Source: Eubacteriales bacterium (GTDB lineage: Bacteria > Bacillota > Clostridia > Peptostreptococcales > Anaerovoracaceae). Taken from it: DNA of 64,000 nucleotides. Below are positions 56,683 through 64,000 of this stretch, piece after piece. A model generated the notes under the pieces. It was not told the DNA's origin and did no database searches. It was given only the letters and a program-made list of their open reading frames with translations. The stretch spans positions 99,649 to 163,648 of the forward strand of contig JAQYMQ010000021.1 in the NCBI GenBank assembly GCA_028872475.1, written 5' to 3'. The stretch's first letter is position 1. Each line of letters opens with the position of its first letter. A program made the translations under genes and the position numbers.

Positions 56683-56726
56683 TAGATTTTGAGTTGTAGC
56701 TTAGCATAAACCTAGCTTAAAATCTA
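56683..56726 (+). other. Imperfect hairpin between coaX and dus
   Basis: TAGATTTTGAG (56683-56693) pairs with CTTAAAATCTA (56716-56726), eleven pairs with one wobble. There is no T run after it, so termination is uncertain. Confidence 0.35.
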
Positions 56727-56786
56727 GAGGTATAGTCTATATGTAATTATGTACAGAAATCGTGAATAGAAATATATATAAGAATA

Positions 56787-57752
56787 ATGTTAAAAATAGG
56801 TAATGTTGAATTAGAAAATCCGTTTTTGGCGGCGCCACTTGCCGGTATAACGGACAAAGTTATGAGGAAGCTTAATAGAAATATGGGGGCTTCTCTTTGT
56901 TTTACCGAAATGGTGAGTGCGAAGGGGCTTTCATATCAAAATAAGAGTTCTTATGAATTGATAGAAATAGATGAGGACGAAAAGCCTGTTGGACTTCAAA
57001 TCTTTGGATCGGATCTTAAGATTTTAGGAGAAGTTACAAAGGAGTTAAATTCTTGTAAGAACAGTATATTAGATGTGAATATGGGTTGTCCGGTTTCAAA
57101 AGTTGTTAAAAATGGTGAGGGATCGGCACTTTTGAAGAGCGTATCTGCGGTCTATGATGTTACAAGAGTTGTTGTTGAAAATTCGACGAAGCCGGTTAAT
57201 ATTAAGATTAGACTTGGGTGGGATGACAATTCTAAGAATTATCTTGAAGTAGCTAAGGCTATCGAAGCTGCAGGTGCGAGCAGCATAGCTGTACACGGAA
57301 GAACGAGAGAGCAGTATTATTCAGGAAAAGCGGATTGGAATGCTATTGCTGAAATAAAAAAGGCAGTAAAAATTAATGTTATAGGAAATGGTGATATATT
57401 CGCTGCTCAAGATGCCATAGCTATGATGGACCAAACGGGTTGTGATATGGTTATGATTGCAAGAGGAATGCTTGGAAATCCTTGGATTTTTAGGCAATGC
57501 GTATCTTTGTGGAAGGATGGCATAGTTGAAGAAAATGTTACTATAGATGAAAAGATTGAGGTTGTTCATCATCACTTAGATGAGCTTGTGAAACTTAAGG
57601 GTGAAAGAGTTGCTGTAAATGAAATGCGTAAGCATCTTGGCTGGTATACGAAGGGAATGAAGTCGAGCGCTAAATTTAGACAGTATGTAAATAGATTAGA
57701 AAATGCTAGTGAAGTAAAGGAAGCTGTAGAGAGACTTCGAGAACTTGTATAG
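56787..57752 (+). CDS. dus: tRNA-dihydrouridine synthase (DusB-like)
   Basis: Dus enzymes reduce specific uridines in tRNA using FMN and NADPH. The 321-residue protein has the N-terminal FMN motif LAAPLAGITDKVMRKLNR, the catalytic cysteine in LDVNMGCPVSKV, RLGWDD, VHGRTREQYYSGKADW, and a C-terminal helical domain. DusB type is the best fit in a coaX-dus context. It begins 124 bases after coaX and is followed 19 bases on by the YeiH gene. Confidence 0.93.
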   Translation: MLKIGNVELENPFLAAPLAGITDKVMRKLNRNMGASLCFTEMVSAKGLSYQNKSSYELIEIDEDEKPVGLQIFGSDLKILGEVTKELNSCKNSILDVNMGCPVSKVVKNGEGSALLKSVSAVYDVTRVVVENSTKPVNIKIRLGWDDNSKNYLEVAKAIEAAGASSIAVHGRTREQYYSGKADWNAIAEIKKAVKINVIGNGDIFAAQDAIAMMDQTGCDMVMIARGMLGNPWIFRQCVSLWKDGIVEENVTIDEKIEVVHHHLDELVKLKGERVAVNEMRKHLGWYTKGMKSSAKFRQYVNRLENASEVKEAVERLRELV

Positions 57753-57770
57753 GTTTGTGGAGAGAATTTA

Positions 57771-58832
57771 ATGAATAAATTATATGGAATAATTTTTTGT
57801 GCAATATGTGTAATCCCTTGTTGGTTACTTGGAAATATGTTTCCTATAATAGGAGCGCCTATTATAGCGATATTATCCGGAATGATTATAGCAATCTTTG
57901 TTAAGGACAAGGGAATATTTGCTACAGGGATAAAGTATACATCTAAGAAAATTCTGCAGCTTGCAGTAATTTTTTTAGGTTTCGGATTAAATTTGATGAC
58001 TATTCTTGAGACAGGAAAACAGTCGCTGCCGATTATCGTTGCCACTATATTAACATCTCTTGGAGTTGCATATATCGTATATAAGCTATTTAAGGTTGAT
58101 TCAGAGGTGTCAATATTAGTCGGTGTCGGATCTTCGATTTGCGGCGGTTCAGCGATTGCTGCTACAGCGCCGGTAATTAAGGCTGATGATAGGGGTATCG
58201 CCCAGGCAATGTCTATAGTATTTTTCTTTAATGTAGTTGCTGCATTAGTGTTTCCAACAATGGGCGAAATGATTGGCTTTGATACAACTTCAGGAGAAGC
58301 GTTTGGCATTTTTGCAGGGACTGCCGTAAACGATACCTCATCTGTTACTGCGACTGCAAGTACTTGGGATAGTATGTGGGGTTTAGGTTCTGCAACATTG
58401 GATAAAGCGGTAATCGTTAAATTAACAAGAACGCTAGCTATTATTCCTATAGTGGTAGGTTTATCAATTTATAGGCAAAAAAAAGAGCAGAAAGTTGCGC
58501 TTAAAAATACACAGCAATTAGGCGATGAAACTGCAATTGCAAAGGAAAAAATAAATATTTTAAAATTATTGCCAACGTTTATAATCTTGTTTATTTTGGC
58601 TTCAGTTGTGACTACTGTAGTGGCAAGTTTTGGAATTGCGGAGACTACGTTTGCTCCGGCAAAAATAATGAGTAAATATATGATCGCTATGGCTATGTTT
58701 GCTATAGGTCTTGAAACGGATATAGTGCATTTGATAAAAACAGGCGGTAAACCGTTGATGCTTGGAGCATTTTGCTGGGTAAGTATTACAGCTGTCTGTA
58801 TCCTTATGCAGAAACTGATGGGATTGCTTTAA
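57771..58832 (+). CDS. YeiH-family putative sulfate exporter
   Basis: This 353-residue polytopic membrane protein has about ten segments. The family marks are GVGSSICGGSAIAATAPVIKAD, FGIFAGTAVNDTSSVTATA and AMFAIGLETDIVHLIKTGGKP. YeiH/CuyZ-like members export sulfite or related ions from sulfonate breakdown, but most are uncharacterised. GTGGAGAGAATTTA precedes ATG 57771. It is close behind dus and so probably in the same operon. The transported ion is uncertain. Confidence 0.88.
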   Translation: MNKLYGIIFCAICVIPCWLLGNMFPIIGAPIIAILSGMIIAIFVKDKGIFATGIKYTSKKILQLAVIFLGFGLNLMTILETGKQSLPIIVATILTSLGVAYIVYKLFKVDSEVSILVGVGSSICGGSAIAATAPVIKADDRGIAQAMSIVFFFNVVAALVFPTMGEMIGFDTTSGEAFGIFAGTAVNDTSSVTATASTWDSMWGLGSATLDKAVIVKLTRTLAIIPIVVGLSIYRQKKEQKVALKNTQQLGDETAIAKEKINILKLLPTFIILFILASVVTTVVASFGIAETTFAPAKIMSKYMIAMAMFAIGLETDIVHLIKTGGKPLMLGAFCWVSITAVCILMQKLMGLL

Positions 58833-58837
58833 TTAGA

Positions 58838-58897
58838 TGTAATTGATTATTACAAAGTATTGTAATGGAGTGCTATAAGATATTGTAATTGAGTACA
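58838..58897 (+). promoter_or_regulatory. Cluster of TGTAAT boxes upstream of the MocR gene
   Basis: TGTAAT occurs at 58838, 58861 and 58884 on the plus strand and as ATTACA at 58849. The starts are 11, 12 and 23 bases apart, that is on one face of the helix. The last two lie in a longer repeat, ATTGTAAT-K-GAGT-R-C. MocR regulators often bind direct repeats and control their own genes. Confidence 0.45.
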
Positions 58898-58943
58898 GCA
58901 AAAAGTTACGTGTTGTGTGAGATTATTATAAGGACTTGATGTT

Positions 58944-60044
58944 ATGAAATATGTTATAGAAAAAAATAAAGATATGCCAGCATATCTACAACTATACTAT
59001 CAGCTTAGACGTGATATTGAATCCGGGGCATATTTCAATGGGCAAAAATTAATTTCAAAAAGGGTGCTCGCTGAAGAGCTTTCTGTCAGTGTTGTAACTG
59101 TTGAGCATGCTTATCTTCTACTTTCTGATGAGGGATATATTGAGTCTAGGGAAAGAAGCGGATACTTTGTTATATATAGGGCAGATGACTTCATTTCGCA
59201 TTTGAACAAGCTTGAAATAAGTGATTATGCACAAAAGATTAAGCTGGTAAATGTTGACTCAAATCAAAATTTTCCGTTTTCTGTATTGTCTCGAACAATA
59301 AGGAAGGTGCTTCTTGATTACGGAGAAGCCATTTTTACCAAGACTGATAATAAGGGCTGTTTACCATTAAGAGAAGCTATAAGCAAATATTTAGATAGAG
59401 CTGTAGGTATTAAGGTTTCGGCGAATCAGATTGTTGTCGGAGCAGGAGCTGAATACTTGTACGGTTTGGTGGCACAGTTACTCGGTAAAGATTTAATATA
59501 TGCGTTAGAGAATCCGTCGTACAGTCAGATTCAAAAAGTTTATGAAGCAAATGGTGTTTCGTGTAGACTTTTAGAGATGGGAAAGACAGGAATAAAAACG
59601 GATGAGTTGAGAAAGACAGATGCACAAGTACTGCATGTTACTCCTTTTAATAGTTCTCCAAGTTTGGTAACAGCTGATATTTCAAAGCGCAACGAGTATC
59701 TTAAGTGGATAGATGAGAGGAATGGTTTTTTGGTAGAAGATAACTATGACTCTGAATTGACGGTATCAAAGAAAAACGAAGATACAATATTTTCGATGTC
59801 TAAGTCAGCTAATGTTATCTATTTAAACACATTCTCTCATACGGTTTCTTCATCATTACGTATCGGATATATGGTGCTTTCTGAGGAGCTTATGAAAGTT
59901 TTTGAAGAGAAACTTGGATTTTATTCGTGCACCGTATCTGTTTTTGAACAGTATGTATTAACTGAATTAATAAATAGTGGAGATTTTGAGAGACAGATTA
60001 ACAGGATAAGAAGGCAGAGAAGAAAGCAACTTAAAGAAGATTAA
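58944..60044 (+). CDS. pdxR: MocR/PdxR-type regulator, PLP lysine lost and C-terminus truncated
   Basis: The N-terminal GntR winged helix (residues ~10-75: YLQLYYQLRRDIESGAYFNG, LISKRVLAEELSVSVVTVEHAY) is followed by an aminotransferase fold-type I domain (from about 95). The fold's Asp is in VEDNYDSELTV. The PLP-binding lysine, normally in an SFSKT-like motif, reads YLNTFSHTVSSSLRIGY with His in its place (CAT, two changes away from any Lys codon). The protein ends at 366 residues, about 80-100 short of the family, after IRRQRRKQLKED. It lies upstream of pdxS-pdxT, the usual PdxR target. It is either decayed or works without a Schiff base. Confidence 0.8.
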   Translation: MKYVIEKNKDMPAYLQLYYQLRRDIESGAYFNGQKLISKRVLAEELSVSVVTVEHAYLLLSDEGYIESRERSGYFVIYRADDFISHLNKLEISDYAQKIKLVNVDSNQNFPFSVLSRTIRKVLLDYGEAIFTKTDNKGCLPLREAISKYLDRAVGIKVSANQIVVGAGAEYLYGLVAQLLGKDLIYALENPSYSQIQKVYEANGVSCRLLEMGKTGIKTDELRKTDAQVLHVTPFNSSPSLVTADISKRNEYLKWIDERNGFLVEDNYDSELTVSKKNEDTIFSMSKSANVIYLNTFSHTVSSSLRIGYMVLSEELMKVFEEKLGFYSCTVSVFEQYVLTELINSGDFERQINRIRRQRRKQLKED

Positions 60045-60070
60045 TAATAGTTAAGGATAGTTTTAGAGGA

Positions 60071-60373
60071 TTAAAGACACGCTTCAATCCACATTGTGTC
60101 TGGATTATTAAGAATAAGTCCTAATAACAGAGGTAAAAATAGTGTTTCTAATAGTCCTATAATTGCATACATTTTATTATCTAATTTCCATGCAGAAACG
60201 ATTACTAAGCCACCGAATATATATGTTAATGGAAATAAGTTTTGGATAATACGAATATATAGATTGGAAGTATGTGCATAGCCAAACATTGTAGCACCAC
60301 AAATACTGGAAATGATTAGTATAATTAAGCTTAAAACTGACGATATAAGTGCGATTTTTTTATAATTTGTCAT
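60071..60373 (-). CDS. Small three-to-four helix membrane protein of unknown function
   Basis: This 100-residue protein has hydrophobic segments at about residues 7-30, 42-62 and 68-90, with a short polar tail. I do not recognise a family. GGAGGTAAATC precedes the start at 60373. It sits on the opposite strand between the MocR gene and pdxS, so it interrupts the usual regulator-target pair. Confidence 0.65.
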   Translation of the reverse strand: MTNYKKIALISSVLSLIILIISSICGATMFGYAHTSNLYIRIIQNLFPLTYIFGGLVIVSAWKLDNKMYAIIGLLETLFLPLLLGLILNNPDTMWIEACL

Positions 60374-60513
60374 AAAGATTTACCTCCTATAATCAAACTG
60401 TTCACTTAGATACATTATACATTTAATGTAGAAGTTGGTGCAATATATGAAAAATGGAACTGGATATATAATTGGTGATGATTTAGACAATCTGGTTATA
60501 TACGATAAACAAA

Positions 60514-60544
60514 AACTGGTTATTTATATATAATCAGTTTTTTT
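60514..60544 (+). terminator. Terminator upstream of pdxS
   Basis: A 10-bp stem (60514-60523 with 60530-60539, one wobble), six-base loop, then TTTTTTT. It lies 113 bases before pdxS and most simply stops read-through from upstream; a role as a leader attenuator is possible only if a promoter lies before it. Confidence 0.75.
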
Positions 60545-60595
60545 GTATATTCCTTATTGTAGCTACTAAACTAAAATATTTTGTGAATGATAGAG

Positions 60596-60629
60596 ACTTA
60601 TAAGTGGAATATATTTTCACTTATAAAGT
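60596..60629 (+). promoter_or_regulatory. Paired PdxR-like operator boxes of pdxST
   Basis: ACTTATAAGT (60596-60605, itself a perfect palindrome) and ACTTATAAAGT (60619-60629) lie 23 bases apart, about two helical turns, 30-60 bases before pdxS. Between them is TATATT, a possible -10. The geometry is that of MocR-type sites. Confidence 0.55.
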
Positions 60630-60657
60630 TATCTGTCATGTATTGAAGGAGAAAAAA

Positions 60658-61533
60658 ATGAGTAATGAGAGATTAGAGCTAAATAGAAACCTTGCACAGA
60701 TGTTAAAGGGTGGAGTTATTATGGACGTAACTACTCCTGAACAGGCTAAGATTGCTGAAGCTGCTGGAGCTTGCGCTGTAATGGCACTTGAAAGAATTCC
60801 TGCTGATATTCGTGCTGCAGGTGGTGTTTCTAGAATGAGTGATCCTAAGATGATCAAGGGAATTCAGGAAGCTGTTTCTATTCCGGTTATGGCAAAATGC
60901 CGTATAGGTCACTTTGTGGAAGCTCAATTGCTTGAAGCTATTGAAATAGATTATATTGATGAGAGTGAAGTATTGTCTCCTGCAGATGACAAATATCATA
61001 TTGATAAGACAGAATTTAAGGCGCCTTTTGTTTGTGGAGCTAAGGATCTTGGTGAAGCACTTAGAAGAATCAATGAGGGTGCAGCTATGATTAGAACTAA
61101 GGGTGAACCTGGAACGGGTGATGTAGTTCAGGCAGTTCGTCATATGAGAATGATTCAGGAACAGATTAGAAAGATTACAGTAATGTCTAATGTTGAATTG
61201 TTTAATACAGCAAAAGAATTACAGGTTCCTTATGAGTTAGTTAAATATGTACACGACAACAAAAAACTTCCTGTTGTAAACTTCGCTGCAGGTGGTGTTG
61301 CAACTCCAGCAGATGCTGCAATGATGATGCAACTTGGAGCAGAAGGCGTATTTGTAGGATCAGGTATCTTTAAGTCAGGAAATCCTCAAAAGCGTGCTAA
61401 TGCAATCGTAAAAGCGGTTACAAACTTTACAGATGCTAAGTTAATTGCTGAATTATCAGAAGATTTAGGCGAAGCTATGGTTGGTATTAATGAGCAGGAA
61501 ATCGAATTATTGATGGCTGAGAGGGGCATATAA
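60658..61533 (+). CDS. pdxS: Pyridoxal 5'-phosphate synthase, PdxS subunit
   Basis: PdxS builds PLP from ribose 5-phosphate, glyceraldehyde 3-phosphate and ammonia from PdxT. The 291-residue TIM barrel has [53 protein letters not shown] (catalytic Lys) and [16 protein letters not shown] (second Lys). Start: ATG 60658 after GAAGGAGAAA; the frame is open to 60604 without similarity. Its TAA overlaps the pdxT start (TAATG). Probably controlled by the boxes at 60596-60629. Confidence 0.97.
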   Translation: MSNERLELNRNLAQMLKGGVIMDVTTPEQAKIAEAAGACAVMALERIPADIRAAGGVSRMSDPKMIKGIQEAVSIPVMAKCRIGHFVEAQLLEAIEIDYIDESEVLSPADDKYHIDKTEFKAPFVCGAKDLGEALRRINEGAAMIRTKGEPGTGDVVQAVRHMRMIQEQIRKITVMSNVELFNTAKELQVPYELVKYVHDNKKLPVVNFAAGGVATPADAAMMMQLGAEGVFVGSGIFKSGNPQKRANAIVKAVTNFTDAKLIAELSEDLGEAMVGINEQEIELLMAERGI

Positions 61534-62099
61534 TGAAAATAGGAGTTCTTGCATTGCAGGGAGCATTTTTAGAGCATGAAAAAATGCTTGAAGCATTGAA
61601 TGTAGATTATTTTGAAATCAGACAATTAAAGGATTTGAATCAGGAGTTTGATGGACTTATAATTCCTGGTGGCGAAAGTACCGTTCAGGGTAAGCTCCTT
61701 AAAGAACTGGGAATGTTTGATATAATTAGAAAGAAGATTGCAGACGGTATGCCTGTATATGGAACATGTGCAGGATTGATTCTTCTAGCTGATAAAATTG
61801 CTAATGACGACAGGGCGCATCTGCAAACTATGAACATAGTTGCTAAAAGAAATGCATACGGAAGACAGCTGGGGAGTTTTAGCGTAATGGCAACCTTTGC
61901 AGATAAGGGCGAGGTGCCAATGGTGTTTATAAGAGCCCCTTATGTAGAAAGTGCTGGCGATAATGTGGAAATTTTGGCAGTGGTAGAAGACAAAATTGTC
62001 GCTGCAAGACAGGAAAATCAACTAGTTACGGCATTTCATCCTGAACTTACAGAAGATTTAACTGTGCATAAATATTTTATTGATATGGTTGCAAAATAA
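61533..62099 (+). CDS. pdxT: Pyridoxal 5'-phosphate synthase glutaminase subunit PdxT
   Basis: PdxT hydrolyses glutamine and channels ammonia to PdxS. The 188 residues have IGVLALQGAFLEHEK, the GGES motif in IIPGGESTVQGKL, the catalytic Cys in VYGTCAGLILLADK, and the His-x-Glu dyad in TAFHPELTED. Length and motifs are standard. Translation is coupled to pdxS by a one-base overlap, and a strong terminator follows, so the operon ends here. Confidence 0.97.
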   Translation: MKIGVLALQGAFLEHEKMLEALNVDYFEIRQLKDLNQEFDGLIIPGGESTVQGKLLKELGMFDIIRKKIADGMPVYGTCAGLILLADKIANDDRAHLQTMNIVAKRNAYGRQLGSFSVMATFADKGEVPMVFIRAPYVESAGDNVEILAVVEDKIVAARQENQLVTAFHPELTEDLTVHKYFIDMVAK

Positions 62100-62141
62100 A
62101 GGTTTTTGTTTGCGAAAAAATATAAAAATTTTAATAACTAA

Positions 62142-62178
62142 AATGTCATAAAGTACAAAACTTTTTGACATTTTTTTT
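62142..62178 (+). terminator. Terminator of pdxST
   Basis: AATGTCA (62142-62148) pairs with TGACATT (62166-62172), continued inward by AAAGT/ACTTT, followed by TTTTTTTT. Confidence 0.88.
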
Positions 62179-62204
62179 GATTATAGGATTTAATCCAGTT
62201 GAGT

Positions 62205-62300
62205 ACGCAAAGCGTGCGAAACAAAAAACCACCTGCTATGCGGGTGGAAGCTAAACGGGTTATACCCAAAACACCTTTCCTAACTATGAGAGGATACAGG
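62205..62300. mobile_element. Hairpin cluster resembling an IS200/IS605-type end (remnant)
   Basis: Several hairpins follow each other: ACGC/GCGT (62205-62215), CCACCTG/CGGGTGG around CTATG (62229-62247), GGGT/ACCC (62257-62267) and CCTTTC/GAGAGG (about 62275-62292). Stem-loops with a CTATG-type loop are common at IS200/IS605 left ends. No transposase gene is present, so this is at most an end fragment; the assignment is tentative. Confidence 0.4.
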
Positions 62301-62470
62301 AAGTTGAAATCCACCTAAATTTTATCGGTAAGTTTGAAATGCCGAAAAAAGAGCCTACAAAGGAAGAACTTGAAGAATTAGAAAAGCTAAGAAAAAAGAG
62401 AGAAAAGAAGCGAGAGTATAATTATAGGTATATGAATGAGTTGAAAGTGAAGATTCAACAAAAGAATTAA
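62285..62470 (+). pseudogene. C-terminal remnant of a large serine recombinase
   Basis: An open stretch of 61 codons ending at TAA 62468-62470 reads EVEIHLNFIGKFEMP, then a long charged helix (ELEKLRKKREKKREYNYRY). This is the typical end of Tn4451/TnpX-like recombinases. No start codon or catalytic domain precedes it. It marks a former insertion next to the AbiE pair. Confidence 0.6.
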
Positions 62471-62529
62471 AATGGTGCGTCAAAAGAGACAGTATTTAAT
62501 CTTTGGAAATATAAAGCAGCCTTACTTTC

Positions 62530-62557
62530 ACGCTCATATAATATATAATATAAGCGT
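62530..62557 (+). promoter_or_regulatory. Inverted repeat at the abiE promoter
   Basis: ACGCTCATAT (62530-62539) and ATATAAGCGT (62548-62557) form an inverted repeat with one mismatch and an 8-base A/T spacer holding -10-like sequence. AbiEi antitoxins are known to repress their operon by binding inverted repeats here. Confidence 0.6.
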
Positions 62558-62573
62558 AAAAGGAGTGAGAGCG

Positions 62574-63167
62574 ATGAATTAACTTAAAGAAATTCAAGAT
62601 ATTTCAAAAGAGAATAATGGAATCATTCAAACATCAGTTGTGCTTGAAAGAGGTATTTCTAAATCAACATTGGCTGATTTTGTAGAAAAATATAGTTATG
62701 AGCGTGTTTCACATGGGATTTATTGTTCTCCGGATGTATGGGAAGACAGGTTATATATACTTCAGCTTAGATGTCCTAAGACGATTTTTTCTCATGATAC
62801 AGCTTTATTTTTACTTGATATGACGGTGCAGGAACCTCTCAAGCATTCAGTTACGGTTAAAACCGGATATAATGCAACTCATTTAAGAAAAGAGGATATA
62901 AGAGTTTATTCGATTAAAAAAGAACTATTTGAGCTTGGAAGAATTAAGGTAAAAACACCTTTTGAAAATGAGGTTGCGATTTATAATCCTGAGCGTAGTA
63001 TTTGCGATTTAATTCGTAATCGTTCATCTATTGAAGTGCAAATTTTTCAAGATGCAGTGAAAGCATATATCGGTCGTAAAGATAAAAATCTACATCTGCT
63101 TATGGAATATGCAGAAAAACTCAGAGTAAATAGGGTCTTAAGTAAATATTTGGAGGTGCTATTGTAA
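62574..63167 (+). pseudogene. abiEi: AbiEi-like type IV antitoxin, interrupted by TAA at codon 3
   Basis: AAAAGGAGTGAGAGCG leads to ATG 62574, but codon 3 is TAA (62580-62582). The frame then continues without another stop for 194 codons: LKEIQDISKENNGIIQ, TSVVLERGISKSTLADFV (winged-helix), YERVSHGIYCSPDVW, FSHDTALFLLDM and NPERSICDLIRNR. These are the order and marks of the AbiEi antitoxin family, a repressor that counters AbiEii. GTG 62640 could restart translation but has no ribosome site and would drop the first helix. One substitution would restore a normal 197-residue gene. Confidence 0.75.
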
Positions 63168-64000
63168 TGATTCATTCGTAAAGACAATTAAAAGATTTGA
63201 TAAAAAATCTGTCGAAAGCAAGTGGGATAGAGGCTCATGTATTGATTAGAAAATATATGATGGAGAGATTTTTAGAGAGGGTATCTAAGTCCAAGTATAA
63301 TGCCAGCTTTATCCTAAAAGGCGGGATGTTGGTATCTGCTTTTGTAGGAGTAGAGTTAAGAGCTACAATGGATATTGATACTACGATTAAAGGGATTTCT
63401 GTAACACAAAGTGATATGGAGCGTGTTATTAAAGAAATTTCAAATATAGATTTAGATGATAATGTGAAATTCCAAATTAAAAAAGTATCAGAAATTATGG
63501 ATGAAGCGGAATATTCAGGAATACGATTCAGTATGGATGCTGTATTAGACGGGGCTGTGATTCCTTTGAAAATTGATATTTCTACAGGCGATGTCATTAC
63601 TCCAAGAGAAATATCCTATTCATATAGGTTGATGTTTGAAGATAGAACAATTCCCATTTTGACTTACCCGATTGAAACAGTTTTAGCAGAAAAACTTGAA
63701 ACAATTATTTCAAGATCTGTAACGAATACAAGAATGAGGGACTTTTATGATATTCATATTCTCTTAAAATCACAACCGATAGATTTCAGCGTAATGGGAA
63801 TTGCACTTGAAAGAACCATGACAAAAAGAGGGAGTCTGCCATTGGTTGAAAATGTGGGAAAAGTATTAAGTGCAATAGAAAATGATAAAAATATTCAAAC
63901 CTTATGGGATGTATATCAAAGTAAATTCAAGTATGCACAGGAGTATAGTTGGAATGAGGTTATGTGGTCAATTAGAAAATTATCATCAGAAGCAAAATTG
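63167..64000 (+). pseudogene. abiEii: AbiEii-like nucleotidyltransferase toxin, interrupted by TAA at codon 5 (3' end outside window)
   Basis: ATG 63167 overlaps the antitoxin stop (TAATG). Codon 5 is TAA (63179-63181). Thereafter 273 codons run open to the window's end: RQLKDLIKNLSK, YMMERFLERVSKSKY, then FILKGGMLVSAFVG and RATMDIDTTIKG, the nucleotidyltransferase (DUF1814) core, and TNTRMRDFYDIHILL. This is the AbiEii family, whose members inhibit growth by modifying or pyrophosphorylating tRNA. ATG 63257 could restart but would remove the first helices. Its end is not in the window. Confidence 0.75.

Noticed and set aside
60447..60533. A 28-codon ORF ending inside the terminator before pdxS, as a leader peptide
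   Set aside because: The ribosome site is weak, the codons show no clear theme, and the terminator can simply end upstream transcription.
1..64000. tRNA, rRNA or tmRNA genes
   Set aside because: No cloverleaf-like T-arm sequences or rRNA stretches were seen in any spacer on reading by eye; a covariance-model search would settle it.

Overview
The window is a 64 kb chromosomal segment of a low-GC, anaerobic Firmicute, most likely a Clostridia/Eubacteriales member. The main grounds are low GC with A/T-rich spacers, strong AGGAGG-type ribosome binding sites, a rubredoxin and a rubredoxin-fused glutamate-synthase-like protein, an ApbE/NusG_II/Gx-transporter flavinylation cluster, and a selD gene that itself needs a selenocysteine codon. 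The species cannot be named from the sequence alone. No rRNA, tRNA, CRISPR array or complete insertion sequence was seen.

Layout: 0-14.4 kb is housekeeping on the + strand: the gltX 3' end, a CofE-like ligase, a CorC-type protein, secA-prfB (prfB uses the classical +1 frameshift), tex, a HAD phosphatase, an acyl-CoA synthetase, and greA-lysS. LysS carries an extra C-terminal tRNA-binding domain, which this genome's MetG lacks. 14.6-20.1 kb is an accessory island: an unknown membrane protein, a two-gene ABC-2 transporter behind a promoter bracketed by two matching palindromes, a J-domain protein, a HIRAN protein, and an ApeA-like HEPN gene split by one in-frame TAA. 20.5-24.2 kb has small metabolic and membrane genes and cstA. 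24.4-27.4 kb is metNIQ, preceded by a short, strongly Met-rich open reading frame and an intrinsic terminator, which reads as a ribosome-dependent attenuator. 27.9-32.5 kb has pyk, a rubredoxin-GltS fusion, a lysophospholipase-like hydrolase and a rubredoxin.

32.5-42.4 kb is mostly on the - strand: an ArsC/Spx-like protein, an ABC exporter, selD (Sec-containing), a decayed gene and a degenerate repeat, glyA, a class B PBP with an FHA-FtsW/RodA fusion, and apbE. 42.4-58.8 kb returns to the + strand: NusG_II and Gx proteins, DUF1934, DUF1846, mreB, an RNA methyltransferase, metG-tatD-tilS-ftsH, a PucR regulator, coaX, dus and a YeiH transporter. 58.9-62.1 kb is a vitamin B6 block: a MocR/PdxR-type regulator that has lost its PLP lysine and its C-terminus, then pdxS-pdxT behind paired operator-like boxes. 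62.1-64 kb is a recombinase scar followed by an AbiE type IV toxin-antitoxin pair in which both genes have an early in-frame TAA.

The most rewarding places for a second look are the methionine leader peptide/attenuator of metNIQ; the ABC-2/J-domain/HIRAN/ApeA island with its dual operator; the three defence genes each interrupted by a single TAA; the lysine-less PdxR; and the tRNA-binding domain found on LysS instead of MetG.
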